Shown piece by piece: positions 43,942 to 53,576 of a stretch of 64,000 nt of DNA. How positions within the stretch are numbered: the stretch's first letter is position 1; each line of letters starts with the position of its first letter. Location: positions 124,001 through 188,000 of the forward strand of contig NZ_CAJHBR010000003.1 of the NCBI RefSeq assembly GCF_904846695.1, read 5' to 3'. The translations under genes and the position numbers were made by a program. Under the pieces are notes generated by a model, which saw nothing but the letters and a program-made list of their open reading frames with translations, was not told the origin of the DNA and did not search any database. This DNA comes from Psychrobacter urativorans (GTDB lineage: Bacteria; Pseudomonadota; Gammaproteobacteria; Pseudomonadales; Moraxellaceae).

Positions 43942-45852
43942 ATGTCTTTATTACAAATCGCTGAACCCAATCAAAGTGCACAGCCACATAAGCATCGTTT
44001 TGGTATCGGTATAGATTTAGGAACGACGCGCTCATTAGTAGCTGTGGTTCGCTCAGGTAAAGCGCAAGTACTAGAGGCCAATAACCCTAAAGATACTTTA
44101 TTACCCTCTGTAGTTTACTATCCAGCGACTGGTACCCCTCTAGTCGGTGATGAGGCGCTAAATCACTTATCTAATGATCCTCAGAACACTATCATTTCAG
44201 CTAAACGCTTTATGGGTCGTAGCCAAGCAGATATCAAATTCTCTCATCCTTATCAGTTAAGCGGTGATAAAGAAGATATGCCAGCCTTTGTGACTGCCCA
44301 AGGTGAAGTGTCTCCAGTAGGGGTCTCAGCGCGAATACTAGCGGCACTTAAGCTGCGTGCGCTCAGCGCTCTACCTGAAGACAGTATCGAGGGGGCGGTG
44401 ATCACTGTTCCTGCCTATTTTGATGAGGCGCAGCGCCAAGCTACTAAAGATGCGGCGCAAGCTGCTGGTATCAAGGTACTGCGTTTACTCAACGAGCCTA
44501 CGGCAGCAGCAGTCGCTTATGGCCTCGACAAAATAGCTCAGCGCACCGATAGTACAGCGGATAGTAGTGCAGAAAACAATAGCGAACAGTACTATCTTAT
44601 TTATGATCTCGGTGGTGGTACTTTTGACGTGTCTATCCTTAAGCTAACCGATGGGGTATTTGAAGTCTTAGCCACTGGTGGTAATAGTGCGCTTGGCGGT
44701 GACGATATTGACCGCCTGTTAACTAACTGGTTGATTAAACAGCTTGATATCGCGCCTAGTGATGTCAGCTTGCATGACAAATCGCTACTAGCGCAGCAAG
44801 CTAAGCAGTATAAGCAAGCACTGACCGACCATCAGCAAGTCAATATCAATATCACCATCAACGATCAAGCCTTTCAAGGGGTATTGAGTCGTGAAGATTT
44901 ATTGACTATCGCTGAGCCAGTCAATCGTCGTACCTTAGCGGTATGTGAGCAAGTACTGCGTGATGCCAAACTTAATATCGACGCATTAGACGAGGTGATA
45001 TTAGTCGGTGGCTCTACTCGTATGCCAGCCGTACAGCAAATAGTCACTGAGTTTTTTGCTAGAGAGCCTTTGTGTCGTTTGAACCCTGATGAAGTTGTCG
45101 CTTTGGGTGCCGCCCAAACCGCGCATCAGCTAGTTAATGGTGACAGTAACAACAACCTACTGCTACTCGATGTTACGCCTCTATCGCTTGGCCTTGAAAC
45201 TATGGGCGGTCTGGTTGAAGTGCTTATCGCGCGTAATACCCCTATCCCAGTCAAGAAGCGCCAAGTATTCACAACATATCAAGATGGACAGACGGGTATG
45301 GTCATCCATGTAGTGCAAGGCGAGCGTGAGACCGTAGATAACTGCCGTTCGCTTGGACGCTTTGAGCTGTATGGTATTCCGCCGATGAAAGCTGGTTTTG
45401 CGCGCATTGAAGTTACTTTCAGTATTGATGCTAATGGTCAGCTGACGGTTAGTGCGCAAGAAACCACGAGCAAGACTGAAAGTAAAATTGAGATCACTCC
45501 TGCTTATGGTTTATCAGATGAGCAAAAAGAGCAGTTATTGATTGCTGGCTTTAAATATGCCGAAGAAGATAAAAACGCGCGCTCATTGATAGAGACTAAA
45601 GTAGAAACTGAGCGTGAATTATTGGCTTTACAATCAGCACTAACTGACTTTGCCCCCTTATTAGACGCAGAAGAGCAGCAGACTTTAGCCACGCAGATGC
45701 AACAAATGCAGACGGCTTTAAGTACTGGTGACTTAGCGTTGATTGACGCTCAACGAGCTAAGCTCAAGCCACACAGTGATAACTTCGCTGCCCGTATTAT
45801 GAACCAAAGCGTCAAAACCAGTATGGCTGGAACTAAAGCTCAAGATTGGTAA
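43942..45852 (+). CDS. hscA: Fe-S chaperone HscA (Hsp70 family)
   Basis: 636 residues from the ATG at 43942 (an upstream TTG adds four). Nucleotide-binding domain with GIGIDLGTTRSLVAVV, the GGGTFDVS phosphate loop and ILVGGSTRMPAVQ; substrate domain with LLLDVTPLSLGLETMGG. HscA releases clusters from IscU to acceptor proteins using ATP. A ~15-residue Ser/Asp/Asn-rich insert (TDSTADSSAENNSE) is seen in the ATPase domain. The ribosome site is weak. Confidence 0.97.
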   Translation: MSLLQIAEPNQSAQPHKHRFGIGIDLGTTRSLVAVVRSGKAQVLEANNPKDTLLPSVVYYPATGTPLVGDEALNHLSNDPQNTIISAKRFMGRSQADIKFSHPYQLSGDKEDMPAFVTAQGEVSPVGVSARILAALKLRALSALPEDSIEGAVITVPAYFDEAQRQATKDAAQAAGIKVLRLLNEPTAAAVAYGLDKIAQRTDSTADSSAENNSEQYYLIYDLGGGTFDVSILKLTDGVFEVLATGGNSALGGDDIDRLLTNWLIKQLDIAPSDVSLHDKSLLAQQAKQYKQALTDHQQVNINITINDQAFQGVLSREDLLTIAEPVNRRTLAVCEQVLRDAKLNIDALDEVILVGGSTRMPAVQQIVTEFFAREPLCRLNPDEVVALGAAQTAHQLVNGDSNNNLLLLDVTPLSLGLETMGGLVEVLIARNTPIPVKKRQVFTTYQDGQTGMVIHVVQGERETVDNCRSLGRFELYGIPPMKAGFARIEVTFSIDANGQLTVSAQETTSKTESKIEITPAYGLSDEQKEQLLIAGFKYAEEDKNARSLIETKVETERELLALQSALTDFAPLLDAEEQQTLATQMQQMQTALSTGDLALIDAQRAKLKPHSDNFAARIMNQSVKTSMAGTKAQDW

Positions 45853-45947
45853 ATCCTAAATCGGTAGCGGATGATCGCTACTTGATGTTATGTCATTATT
45901 TTTATATCTCACTTTTTTTGAACTCATTAGCAGCGGATAATTAACCC

Positions 45948-46286
45948 ATGCCAAAGATTACTATATTACCACATTTTGAAATATGCCCAGAAGGGATTGA
46001 AGTTGAACTAGAGTCTGGCAATAACCTATGCAAAGCATTATTAGAAAAAGGCATCAGAGTTGAACATGCCTGCGAGATGTCAAAAGCTTGCACCACTTGT
46101 CATGTAGTCGTGCGTAAAGGTTTTGATAGTTTAGAGGAAATGGATGATATTGAGGCTGACTTGTTAGATCGTGCTTGGGGTCTAGAGGCAGATTCACGCT
46201 TATCTTGTCAAGTAATGATAGAAGATGACGACTTAACCATCGAGATTCCTAAATATACTTTGAACCATGCTAAAGAAAATCATTAA
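45948..46286 (+). CDS. fdx: ISC-type [2Fe-2S] ferredoxin
   Basis: 112 residues. Cluster ligands C42, C48, C51 and C87 fall exactly at the E. coli Fdx positions (ACEMSKACTTCH, SRLSCQV). It supplies electrons for IscS/IscU cluster assembly. Last gene of the operon; no iscX follows. Terminator at 46358. Confidence 0.97.
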   Translation: MPKITILPHFEICPEGIEVELESGNNLCKALLEKGIRVEHACEMSKACTTCHVVVRKGFDSLEEMDDIEADLLDRAWGLEADSRLSCQVMIEDDDLTIEIPKYTLNHAKENH

Positions 46287-46357
46287 TTACATAAATTGCT
46301 GTTGATTGGATTATAAAAGCGGGTTAAGTTAATCGCCTATATTTGTAAAATCAGTCA

Positions 46358-46396
46358 TAAAAAAGCCTACTATAGTTATGATAGTAGGCTTTTTTA
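46358..46396. terminator. Intrinsic terminator of the isc operon
   Basis: AAAAAGCCTACTAT / ATAGTAGGCTTTTT, 14 pairs, seven-base loop; could serve the convergent cyclase gene as well. Confidence 0.92.
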
Positions 46397-46503
46397 ATCG
46401 TCTTAAATAGCTTCTTTTGCTTATTAAGCACCTCAATTATAGTCTCGCTTTTCATCCTAGCGGCTATTTATCAGTCTCAGGTACTATTTATTAGTATCAG
46501 GTA

Positions 46504-47901
46504 CTACTTGTTGCTCTGCTGGCTAGTAGTTGCCGCATTACTCTCTCTTTCAATGCGTTCAAGAGCAAAATTCAGCCTACTTCTGATCTCTTGATAATCC
46601 TCATCTTGCATGTCTTTAAAGTTTAGATGCAAGTTAAAACCAGGTAAAGTATGATCGACCCACTTCGATAATTGATCTTCATTGGCGCTAGGATCTAGTA
46701 CTTGCCAAGTTTCTATTTCCTTGTTAAAACCTTTTAGCTGAAAAGCACCCACATACTTACACTCGTAATCGTGACAAACATAGTCATGAGTGCGTCTACT
46801 GATCAGAATCTCTCCTTTGCCAGCCATAACCTCTAAGCGAGCTGCTAAGTTAGCTTCTCTACCAATAACCGTATAACTGAGACGATTATCACTGCCAAAA
46901 TTGCCCACATGACAGTAGCCAGTAGTGATTCCTATACGTACATATAACCCCTCAAAGCCCATTAACCGCCACTTCTGTCTTAAGCTACGCATCTCTCGGC
47001 GCATATCAATAGCCATAGCTACACAGTCTAGAGCATCTTGACGGGTACCACGGCTACTAGGCTCACCAAAGAAGCAAACCATCCCATCACCGATAAACTT
47101 ATCGAGAACCGCTTCATGCTTATGAGCAATGGCGGTCATACACTGCATATAAGTATTTAGGATTTCTGCTAAGTTATCCGCACTTAGACTATCAGACAAC
47201 TCAGTAAAGCCAGCGATATCCGAAAACATAATGGATAGCTTGGCACGTTTATTATCTATAGAGACCGGTTTATTTTCTTTTACAATCGGTTGCCATACTT
47301 GCAAAGGTATAAAAAGCGTTAACTTATTAATAATCGATAACATCGTTTTAGCTTGCCCTGTGGCTTGCTTGGCAGTGGTGTTATAACTAAGATACTGATG
47401 ATGCATATGCCAAAACTGCTGCAAGATCACCGCAATACTAGCCAGCAATACTGAAGATGGTAGCCACCCTGTATTACAATCGAGTTTATTATCATTTAAG
47501 GTAATACTGACATAGTAAAATATCCATATACTGACCATAGAGATGATAAGTAATCTTAATCGACTATCAGGCTCACTAGTCAAAATGCGTACGCCGATCA
47601 ATAAGCTTAAACTAAGCGATAACACTACACAAAACTGCATAGACCCAATAACAGTAGATAATAAAATCACTACTATATTAGAAGTCCAGAAGCTAGTTTG
47701 ACGCCGATAGTTGTAAATCAAAATCATCAAACTAGGAATGCTGACAGCCACGAATAATGCCATCGATTCGGGAGTAAACTTGGAATGTAGCACTATGAGA
47801 GTCACAGTAAGCAACAATACTAGGACTTCTGGATAATCAAAGCTACCCACAGTATGGGATTTGGACGAGGGATCAGGTTTCAGTGGCTCTAAAACGACCA
47901 T
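46504..47901 (-). CDS. Membrane-bound class III adenylate/guanylate cyclase
   Basis: 465 residues. The N-terminal ~170 residues contain about six hydrophobic segments (for example VLVLLLTVTLIVLHSKF, STVIGSMQFCVVLSLSLSLL). The cyclase domain (~220-410) has both metal aspartates (IMFSDIAGFTELSD and DKFIGDGMVCFFGE), the lysine expected for adenine recognition in DKFIGDG, and the catalytic N and R in GREANLAARLEV, so it should be active, more likely making cAMP than cGMP. It probably feeds a CRP/Vfr-type receptor encoded elsewhere. Monocistronic, converging on the isc operon. Confidence 0.88.
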   Translation of the reverse strand: MVVLEPLKPDPSSKSHTVGSFDYPEVLVLLLTVTLIVLHSKFTPESMALFVAVSIPSLMILIYNYRRQTSFWTSNIVVILLSTVIGSMQFCVVLSLSLSLLIGVRILTSEPDSRLRLLIISMVSIWIFYYVSITLNDNKLDCNTGWLPSSVLLASIAVILQQFWHMHHQYLSYNTTAKQATGQAKTMLSIINKLTLFIPLQVWQPIVKENKPVSIDNKRAKLSIMFSDIAGFTELSDSLSADNLAEILNTYMQCMTAIAHKHEAVLDKFIGDGMVCFFGEPSSRGTRQDALDCVAMAIDMRREMRSLRQKWRLMGFEGLYVRIGITTGYCHVGNFGSDNRLSYTVIGREANLAARLEVMAGKGEILISRRTHDYVCHDYECKYVGAFQLKGFNKEIETWQVLDPSANEDQLSKWVDHTLPGFNLHLNFKDMQDEDYQEIRSRLNFALERIERESNAATTSQQSNK

Positions 47902-48025
47902 ACTATTGACTCGTTATTACCAAAAGAAAATAAGGAGAAGGAGTTGCAAGACATGTCTTTTGATAAGGCTTTATCAGCTTATAGATTATAAGGATATAAT
48001 CATATAGATAATCTACCGTTTGTCA

Positions 48026-48089
48026 CAAAAAAAACGCCTTATATCAAATAATTTAGCTAAAAAATCCTAAATTATCGATAACGGCGTTT
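48026..48089 (-). terminator. Long-stem intrinsic terminator of the HIT-like gene
   Basis: On the minus strand AAACGCC pairs with GGCGTTT, with further inner pairing of ATAATTTAG-type segments, followed by a run of eight T. Confidence 0.7.
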
Positions 48090-48163
48090 AATATATCAAA
48101 CGAGCGGCGCAAAAAAGGCTCTATTCCCTAGTTATCTAGCGCTTACAGTACAGCAGTCGCCTC

Positions 48164-48595
48164 TCACATTTGCCAATCAAAAGGCATTTGATGATGTCCA
48201 CGTAGCGCCATCATCAAAGTTTGCTGCATTTGTGCCATAACTTCTTGGCTATAAGGTATCGCAGGTATACCCCATACTGGGTTTGGCCATTGACTGTCAT
48301 TTTGGTAACGTACAATATGATGAAAATGTAATTGTGGCACTTGATTACCAAGAGCTGCGACATTCATTTTATCCGCCTGAAAAGTCTTAGCTAACTGGCT
48401 CGATAACCAGCTTGACTCACGTAAAAACTGCGTCTGATCGCTCTCAGACAACTCATAAAGCTCCTTAATGCCTGATACTCGTGGTACCAATATCAACCAA
48501 GGAAACTGACAATCATTAATCAAACGACAAGTTGATAACGGGAAATCGCCCACCAAAAAACTATCGGCAGCAAGCTTAGGATGTAATTGGAACAT
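48164..48595 (-). CDS. HIT-domain-like protein
   Basis: 143 residues resembling the proteobacterial HIT group (FPWLILVPRVSGIKELYELS, NVAALGNQVPQLHFHHIVRY, NPVWG). The histidine triad is normally H-x-H-x-H-x-x; here it reads HFHHIV, so the third histidine, the usual nucleophile-supporting position, is I. Either the active site is altered or activity is lost. HIT proteins hydrolyse or transfer nucleotidyl groups. Stands alone between mfd and the cyclase gene, with its own terminator. Confidence 0.8.
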   Translation of the reverse strand: MFQLHPKLAADSFLVGDFPLSTCRLINDCQFPWLILVPRVSGIKELYELSESDQTQFLRESSWLSSQLAKTFQADKMNVAALGNQVPQLHFHHIVRYQNDSQWPNPVWGIPAIPYSQEVMAQMQQTLMMALRGHHQMPFDWQM

Positions 48596-48917
48596 AATGA
48601 CGGTTTCTCTTGTTATAAAGTATTAATAAAGGAAATAAAACCCACAAAAAGTCTACTGATGTCATTTTATCAGTTATCTAACAGATAAAATAGCGTCATT
48701 GTCATATCTACCTTAACTGTACTAGGGTTAAATATTGTTAGAAATTATCTAATAGGCCAGTACAACCAAGGCCATTATTCATAGTCGCAATGACGACCCA
48801 ATCAAACAACAAGCTTTATCCTATAATAAGATAGACAACTTTACAAATAACCCTTAGCGTTAATAAGGGCTACCCAGCTAAGTTTATAGTCTAAATGCCT
48901 AAGCTATAGTAAAACCT
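48596..48917. other. Gap between mfd and the HIT-like gene
   Basis: About 320 bases. A small hairpin CCCTTA (48851-48856) / TAAGGG (48864-48869) may be a weak mfd terminator; nothing else stands out. Confidence 0.4.
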
Positions 48918-51900
48918 CTATGCAGGCTCTACTACTTTATGATTATCAAAATAGCGTAACAAGTCTTGGACCGCCGTTACCCGCTGTTGCGCAGTTGCAA
49001 GTTTAGCCGAGTCACTATAACGAATACCTGATGCGCCATTCATACGATAACGCTGACCATCAGTCTGAATCAATTTTATAATAGCTAAAGCGTCAACTGG
49101 CGTATCAGGAGCGAACTCTAAAGTCATACTATTACTATTAGCATCGATCTTATTAATCATCAAGGGCTCAGCTTGGATACGCAATCCATGTACTGCAAAT
49201 AGCTGCTTAGTTTGATCGGGTAAAGTGCCAAATCGATCAATCATTTCAGTACGAATATCGATTAAAGCTTCTCGATCATCGGCATTACTAATACGCTTAT
49301 AGAACAGCAAACGTTGATGCACATCATGCAGATACTCTTCAGGTATCAGCGCCGAGCTATGTAAGTTAATCTCACTAGTCAATGATAACGGGGTATTTAG
49401 ATCGGGCTCACGACCAGCCTTGATCGCTTTAGTAGCACGCTCTAGCATATCCATATATAGGCTAAAGCCTATCGCTTGCATATTACCACTCTGCTGCTTA
49501 CCGAGTATCTCGCCTGCTCCGCGAATCTCTAAATCTTCGCTGGCTAGCATAAACCCTGCCCCTAAAGTATTAGCACGCTCGATGGCATGCAAGCGCCGCT
49601 TAGCATCGCCTTTTAGCCCCTTAAGTGATGGCACAAGCAAGTAGCAATAGGCTTGGTGATGGCTACGTCCCACTCGACCACGCAACTGATGCAGTTGCGC
49701 TAAGCCAAATTTATCAGCACGCTCGATAATGATAGTATTAGCATTAGGAACATCGATACCCGTTTCGATGATAGTAGAGCAGATCAGCACATTGAAGTTC
49801 TTATGGTAAAACTGCTCCATAACTTGCTCAAGCTGACGCTCCTGCATCTGCCCGTGTGCAACCCCTACTCTAGCCTCAGGTACTAGCTCACGGATAGTTT
49901 CTGCCATACGCTCAATACTAGCTACATCATTATGCAGCAAATAAACTTGCCCGCCTCGTAGTAGCTCACGTAATATAGCCTCTTTCATCAAAGCATCTGT
50001 TTTTTGCATCACAAAAGTCTTGATAGCCAAACGACGTGCTGGCGGGGTGGCGATAATAGACATATCTCGCATACCTGATAATGCCATATTCAGAGTACGC
50101 GGAATAGGAGTAGCAGTCATTGACATGCTATCGACATCAGTCTGAATAGCTTTGATACGCTCTTTGTGCCGGACACCGAAACGATGCTCTTCATCGACAA
50201 TCATCAAGCCTAAGTTAGAAAACTTAACATCAGGCTGTAGCAACTTATGAGTACCGATAACAATATCAACTTTACCCGCTGCTAAGTCAGTTAACACTGT
50301 CTGTTGATGCTTTTTGCCCCCAAATCGCGATAAGGTTTCGATACGTACCGGCCAATCAGCGAAACGATCACGGAAGTTATCTTCATGCTGTCCTGCCAGC
50401 AAAGTAGTTGGCACTAATACCGCCACTTGATAACCAGCACTAACCGCGATAAAGGCTGCTCGCATAGCGACTTCCGTTTTACCAAAACCCACGTCACCAC
50501 ATATCAAGCGATCCATTGGCTGATTTTGTTTCATATCCTCCATCACCGCATGAATAGCATTGGCCTGATCCGGAGTCTCTTCAAAAGCAAACTGACTAGC
50601 AAATAGCTCATATTGCGAGATATCAATTTTGAAATGAATACCAACTTTGGCTTCACGTCTAGCCTGTATATTAAGTAGCTCAGCAGCAACGTCATGTATC
50701 TGCTCGAGGGCTTTTTGCTTGGCCCTATCCCACTTCCCACTGCCAATCTTATGTAAAGGGGCAAGCGCTGGATCACCGCCACTATAGCGGCTAATCATTT
50801 GCAAATTAGCAACTGGCACATAAATACTGGCTTCATCAGCGTATTTTAAGTGAATAAACTCTTGGTCACCATCACCGACATCTAAGGTAATCAAACCGTT
50901 ATAGCGACCGATACCGTGCTCAATATGCACAATAGGGCTGCCTTGGGTCATTTCAGTAACGCTCTTGACTAAGAACTCTTCTGACACCCCACTCTGGCGA
51001 CGGCGACGAGTTTGCAACACTTGCCGGCCAAACAGTTGCGTCTCACTAATAACTACTAAGCGCTCAGGGACATAAACACCGCGCTCAATAGGAGCAACTG
51101 TGAGCCCGACATGAGGACGTTGGTTGTTAGTATTTAAAGCACTAGAGTGTTCAGCCGCTAGAAATTCTTTGAAAGTTGCATATGCAGTCACATCAATCTT
51201 GCCCTTAAACAGCTCAATCAAAATCTCTCGACGACCCGCAGTTTCGGCAACGATCAATACCGGGGTCGCAGCTTGTGCTTGTAACCCTAAAAAAGCTAAT
51301 AGCTCAGCTAGCGGTTCAGACTTCTGATGATTGACTGCTAGCTGCGGTGGTGGTTGAACATTTAAGGTGACTAAACCTTGTTGTTTATTTACAGTTAAAG
51401 CTGATGGCGGCTCTGATACTGAGCTCTCGTTATCAATTGAAGCCACATCCGTCATCTGCACTAGCTCATTACGCGCGCTTAGGATAACTCGCGGATAACG
51501 GTTCAGATGCTCGTTTAGGGTATTAGATAACAAATACAATAATTCAGGAGCAACGATAGGCTTATCAATATCATGGCGACGCTCTTCATAACGCCGTTGA
51601 ATCTGTGACCAGTACTCAACTTGATGCTCGCTAATTAGCTCATCAGAGATTAACAAGGCATTACTAGGCAGATAAGCGAAGAGGCTACTCTCCTGAGCCC
51701 AGTCTTTTAGATCAAAAAATAACGGCTGGTAATATTCAACACCACTACTAGAGATACCAGCCATTACATCTTTATACAGCTCAAATTTGCGACTACTGGT
51801 ATTAGGGAACATCGCCGCAAAGTTCATCCGAAAGGTTTCTCTACCTTCTTCTAGTGGGAACTCTTTTGCTGGTAGAATCTGGAACTGTTGAATAGGCTTA

Positions 51901-52634
51901 GAGATATCAGGTAGCTTGTGTAATAGCGATATCGACTCTTTACCCATACTGCTATCATTGCCAGATAACATCGCTTTAAGATCATCCTCAGTAAGCGTAC
52001 GCTGGGTTTGTGGATGAAAAAACCGAATAGTCTCAATCTCGTCATCGAACAAATCTAAGCGCAGTGGAAAGGGTTGGCCCATCGCAAAAATATCAATGAT
52101 ACTGCCACGTACAGCAAACTCTCCTGGCTCAAATACATTTTCGACCGCTCGGTAACCGGCTTTTGCTAATAACTCACGCTGGGTATTAATATCGAATTGA
52201 TCGCCCACACTAAGATCAAAATGTTGACCTATTAACCAGCTTGGAGGTGCAACACGATGCATCAAAGCTTGAATAGATATCAACAGCACCCCTGAAGTTG
52301 GCATATCAGTCAGCAGGTTAATACGTTCGCTGACAATATCTTGATGCGGTGACAACTCATCGTAGGTTAAAGTTTCCCAATCAGGAAACACATAAGCGTC
52401 GACGCCACAAAACGCCAACTCAGTCTCAATTTGATTAAGCTGATTTTGATCGCGAGTGACTACTACTTTTAGGCGCTCTGCCACATCCCAAAATGGTGAT
52501 TGAATCAAGCTTGCTAGCCATAAGCTACTGACAGCACCATGCACCGGCGTCAGCCAGCGTCGCTGCGCATTGTCAATGGGGAATAGCTGCTGGTTAATAG
52601 GGGCAAAAGCATCAGTCAGAGCAGTAATAGGCAT
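48918..52634 (-). CDS. mfd: Transcription-repair coupling factor Mfd
   Basis: 1238 residues, somewhat longer than E. coli Mfd (1148). UvrB-like N-terminal modules, RNA polymerase interaction domain (~545-620: VHIEHGIGRYNGLITLDVGD), then a RecG-like translocase with Walker A GDVGFGKTEVAMRAAF, DEEHRFGVRHKE, TATPIPRTL and QLRGRVGRSHHQAYCYLL. It removes RNA polymerase stalled at lesions and recruits UvrA. A ~60-residue poorly conserved stretch near 400-460 (SVSEPPSALTVNKQQG) accounts for part of the extra length. Confidence 0.97.
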   Translation of the reverse strand: MPITALTDAFAPINQQLFPIDNAQRRWLTPVHGAVSSLWLASLIQSPFWDVAERLKVVVTRDQNQLNQIETELAFCGVDAYVFPDWETLTYDELSPHQDIVSERINLLTDMPTSGVLLISIQALMHRVAPPSWLIGQHFDLSVGDQFDINTQRELLAKAGYRAVENVFEPGEFAVRGSIIDIFAMGQPFPLRLDLFDDEIETIRFFHPQTQRTLTEDDLKAMLSGNDSSMGKESISLLHKLPDISKPIQQFQILPAKEFPLEEGRETFRMNFAAMFPNTSSRKFELYKDVMAGISSSGVEYYQPLFFDLKDWAQESSLFAYLPSNALLISDELISEHQVEYWSQIQRRYEERRHDIDKPIVAPELLYLLSNTLNEHLNRYPRVILSARNELVQMTDVASIDNESSVSEPPSALTVNKQQGLVTLNVQPPPQLAVNHQKSEPLAELLAFLGLQAQAATPVLIVAETAGRREILIELFKGKIDVTAYATFKEFLAAEHSSALNTNNQRPHVGLTVAPIERGVYVPERLVVISETQLFGRQVLQTRRRRQSGVSEEFLVKSVTEMTQGSPIVHIEHGIGRYNGLITLDVGDGDQEFIHLKYADEASIYVPVANLQMISRYSGGDPALAPLHKIGSGKWDRAKQKALEQIHDVAAELLNIQARREAKVGIHFKIDISQYELFASQFAFEETPDQANAIHAVMEDMKQNQPMDRLICGDVGFGKTEVAMRAAFIAVSAGYQVAVLVPTTLLAGQHEDNFRDRFADWPVRIETLSRFGGKKHQQTVLTDLAAGKVDIVIGTHKLLQPDVKFSNLGLMIVDEEHRFGVRHKERIKAIQTDVDSMSMTATPIPRTLNMALSGMRDMSIIATPPARRLAIKTFVMQKTDALMKEAILRELLRGGQVYLLHNDVASIERMAETIRELVPEARVGVAHGQMQERQLEQVMEQFYHKNFNVLICSTIIETGIDVPNANTIIIERADKFGLAQLHQLRGRVGRSHHQAYCYLLVPSLKGLKGDAKRRLHAIERANTLGAGFMLASEDLEIRGAGEILGKQQSGNMQAIGFSLYMDMLERATKAIKAGREPDLNTPLSLTSEINLHSSALIPEEYLHDVHQRLLFYKRISNADDREALIDIRTEMIDRFGTLPDQTKQLFAVHGLRIQAEPLMINKIDANSNSMTLEFAPDTPVDALAIIKLIQTDGQRYRMNGASGIRYSDSAKLATAQQRVTAVQDLLRYFDNHKVVEPA

Positions 52635-52746
52635 AGATAGTAGGATCTAAGTTAAAAGTCAGAGGGTTATTATACGAATTTTTTGCCGTTTGACCAAAAT
52701 GTATGCCGTAACGGTTTGTGATTAAGATGACAATTCGTTTACTAAA

Positions 52747-52777
52747 GCAAAAATCCCAGCCGCTAAGCTGAGATTTA
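52747..52777 (-). terminator. Intrinsic terminator of rraA
   Basis: On the minus strand AAATCTCAGC / GCTGGGATTT with one G-T pair, then TTTT. Confidence 0.65.
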
Positions 52778-52871
52778 TAACCTGCTGTATTTTATCAGTA
52801 CTATACTTGCTAAGTATTACGTTGTTATAAATACTACAGGTAAGCAATATAATAACGAATAAAATTATAGG

Positions 52872-53402
52872 CTATATCAAGGCTCTATCGCTAGCAATGA
52901 TCCCATTGTTATCTGCATATATAAACATACCCGAATTAAGGGTCAAGTCACCAAAGCTAATTTCAAGATCGGTTTGACCTTCATCGCGGCGGTTAGATTT
53001 GCGTGGGATGCAACCCAATGCCATAACGCCAAGTTCCATTTGAGCCATATCATCAACATCACGCACACAGCCATAAATGATGATGCCCGCCCAGTCATTG
53101 TCTATCGCCGACTGCGCAATCATATCGCCTAGTAGCGCACAACGCATAGAGCCGCCACCGTCAACTACTAGCACTTTACCTTCGCCATTGCTGTCTTTGC
53201 CATCGCTATTAAGCAAAGATTTGACACGACTATTATCCTCAAAACATTTTACTGTGACAATCTCGCCACAAAATCTATCTTTGCCACCAAAACTGTAAAA
53301 TGACTTACCCTCTATATTTGGCAGGCAAACTTGCGACTCAGGATTGGCATCTAAAAGATCACAAGTGACAAAATTCTCTTTATTCATAGTAGCTTCTGAC
53401 AT
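52872..53402 (-). CDS. rraA: RNase E activity regulator RraA
   Basis: 176 residues. CDLLDANPESQVC, FGGKDRFCGEIVTVKCFEDN, VDGGGSMRCALLGDMIAQSA, GIIIYGCVRDVDDM and the C-terminal FGDLTLNSGMFIYADNNGII match RraA, a trimeric protein that binds RNase E and slows mRNA decay. AAGGAGTG sits just before the ATG at 53402. The protein was formerly labelled MenG, which is misleading. A hexamer repeat lies upstream. Confidence 0.93.
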   Translation of the reverse strand: MSEATMNKENFVTCDLLDANPESQVCLPNIEGKSFYSFGGKDRFCGEIVTVKCFEDNSRVKSLLNSDGKDSNGEGKVLVVDGGGSMRCALLGDMIAQSAIDNDWAGIIIYGCVRDVDDMAQMELGVMALGCIPRKSNRRDEGQTDLEISFGDLTLNSGMFIYADNNGIIASDRALI

Positions 53403-53482
53403 CTATACACTCCTTGTTGATAATTATTATTAAGCTTTATCTTAAAGCACTTCTAATAGTGATTATTATTGATAATAGCGTT

Positions 53483-53512
53483 GTTACTGTTACTGTTACT
53501 GTTACTGTTACT
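53483..53512. repeat. Hexanucleotide repeat (GTTACT)x5
   Basis: Five perfect GTTACT units followed by a degenerate sixth (ATAACT), between rraA and the next gene, about 80 bases upstream of the rraA start. Confidence 0.95.
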
Positions 53513-53576
53513 ATAACTATTGATACTTAGGCTATTTTTAGCTTGTATGTCTATTTATTGCTACTGAGTAGTTAGC

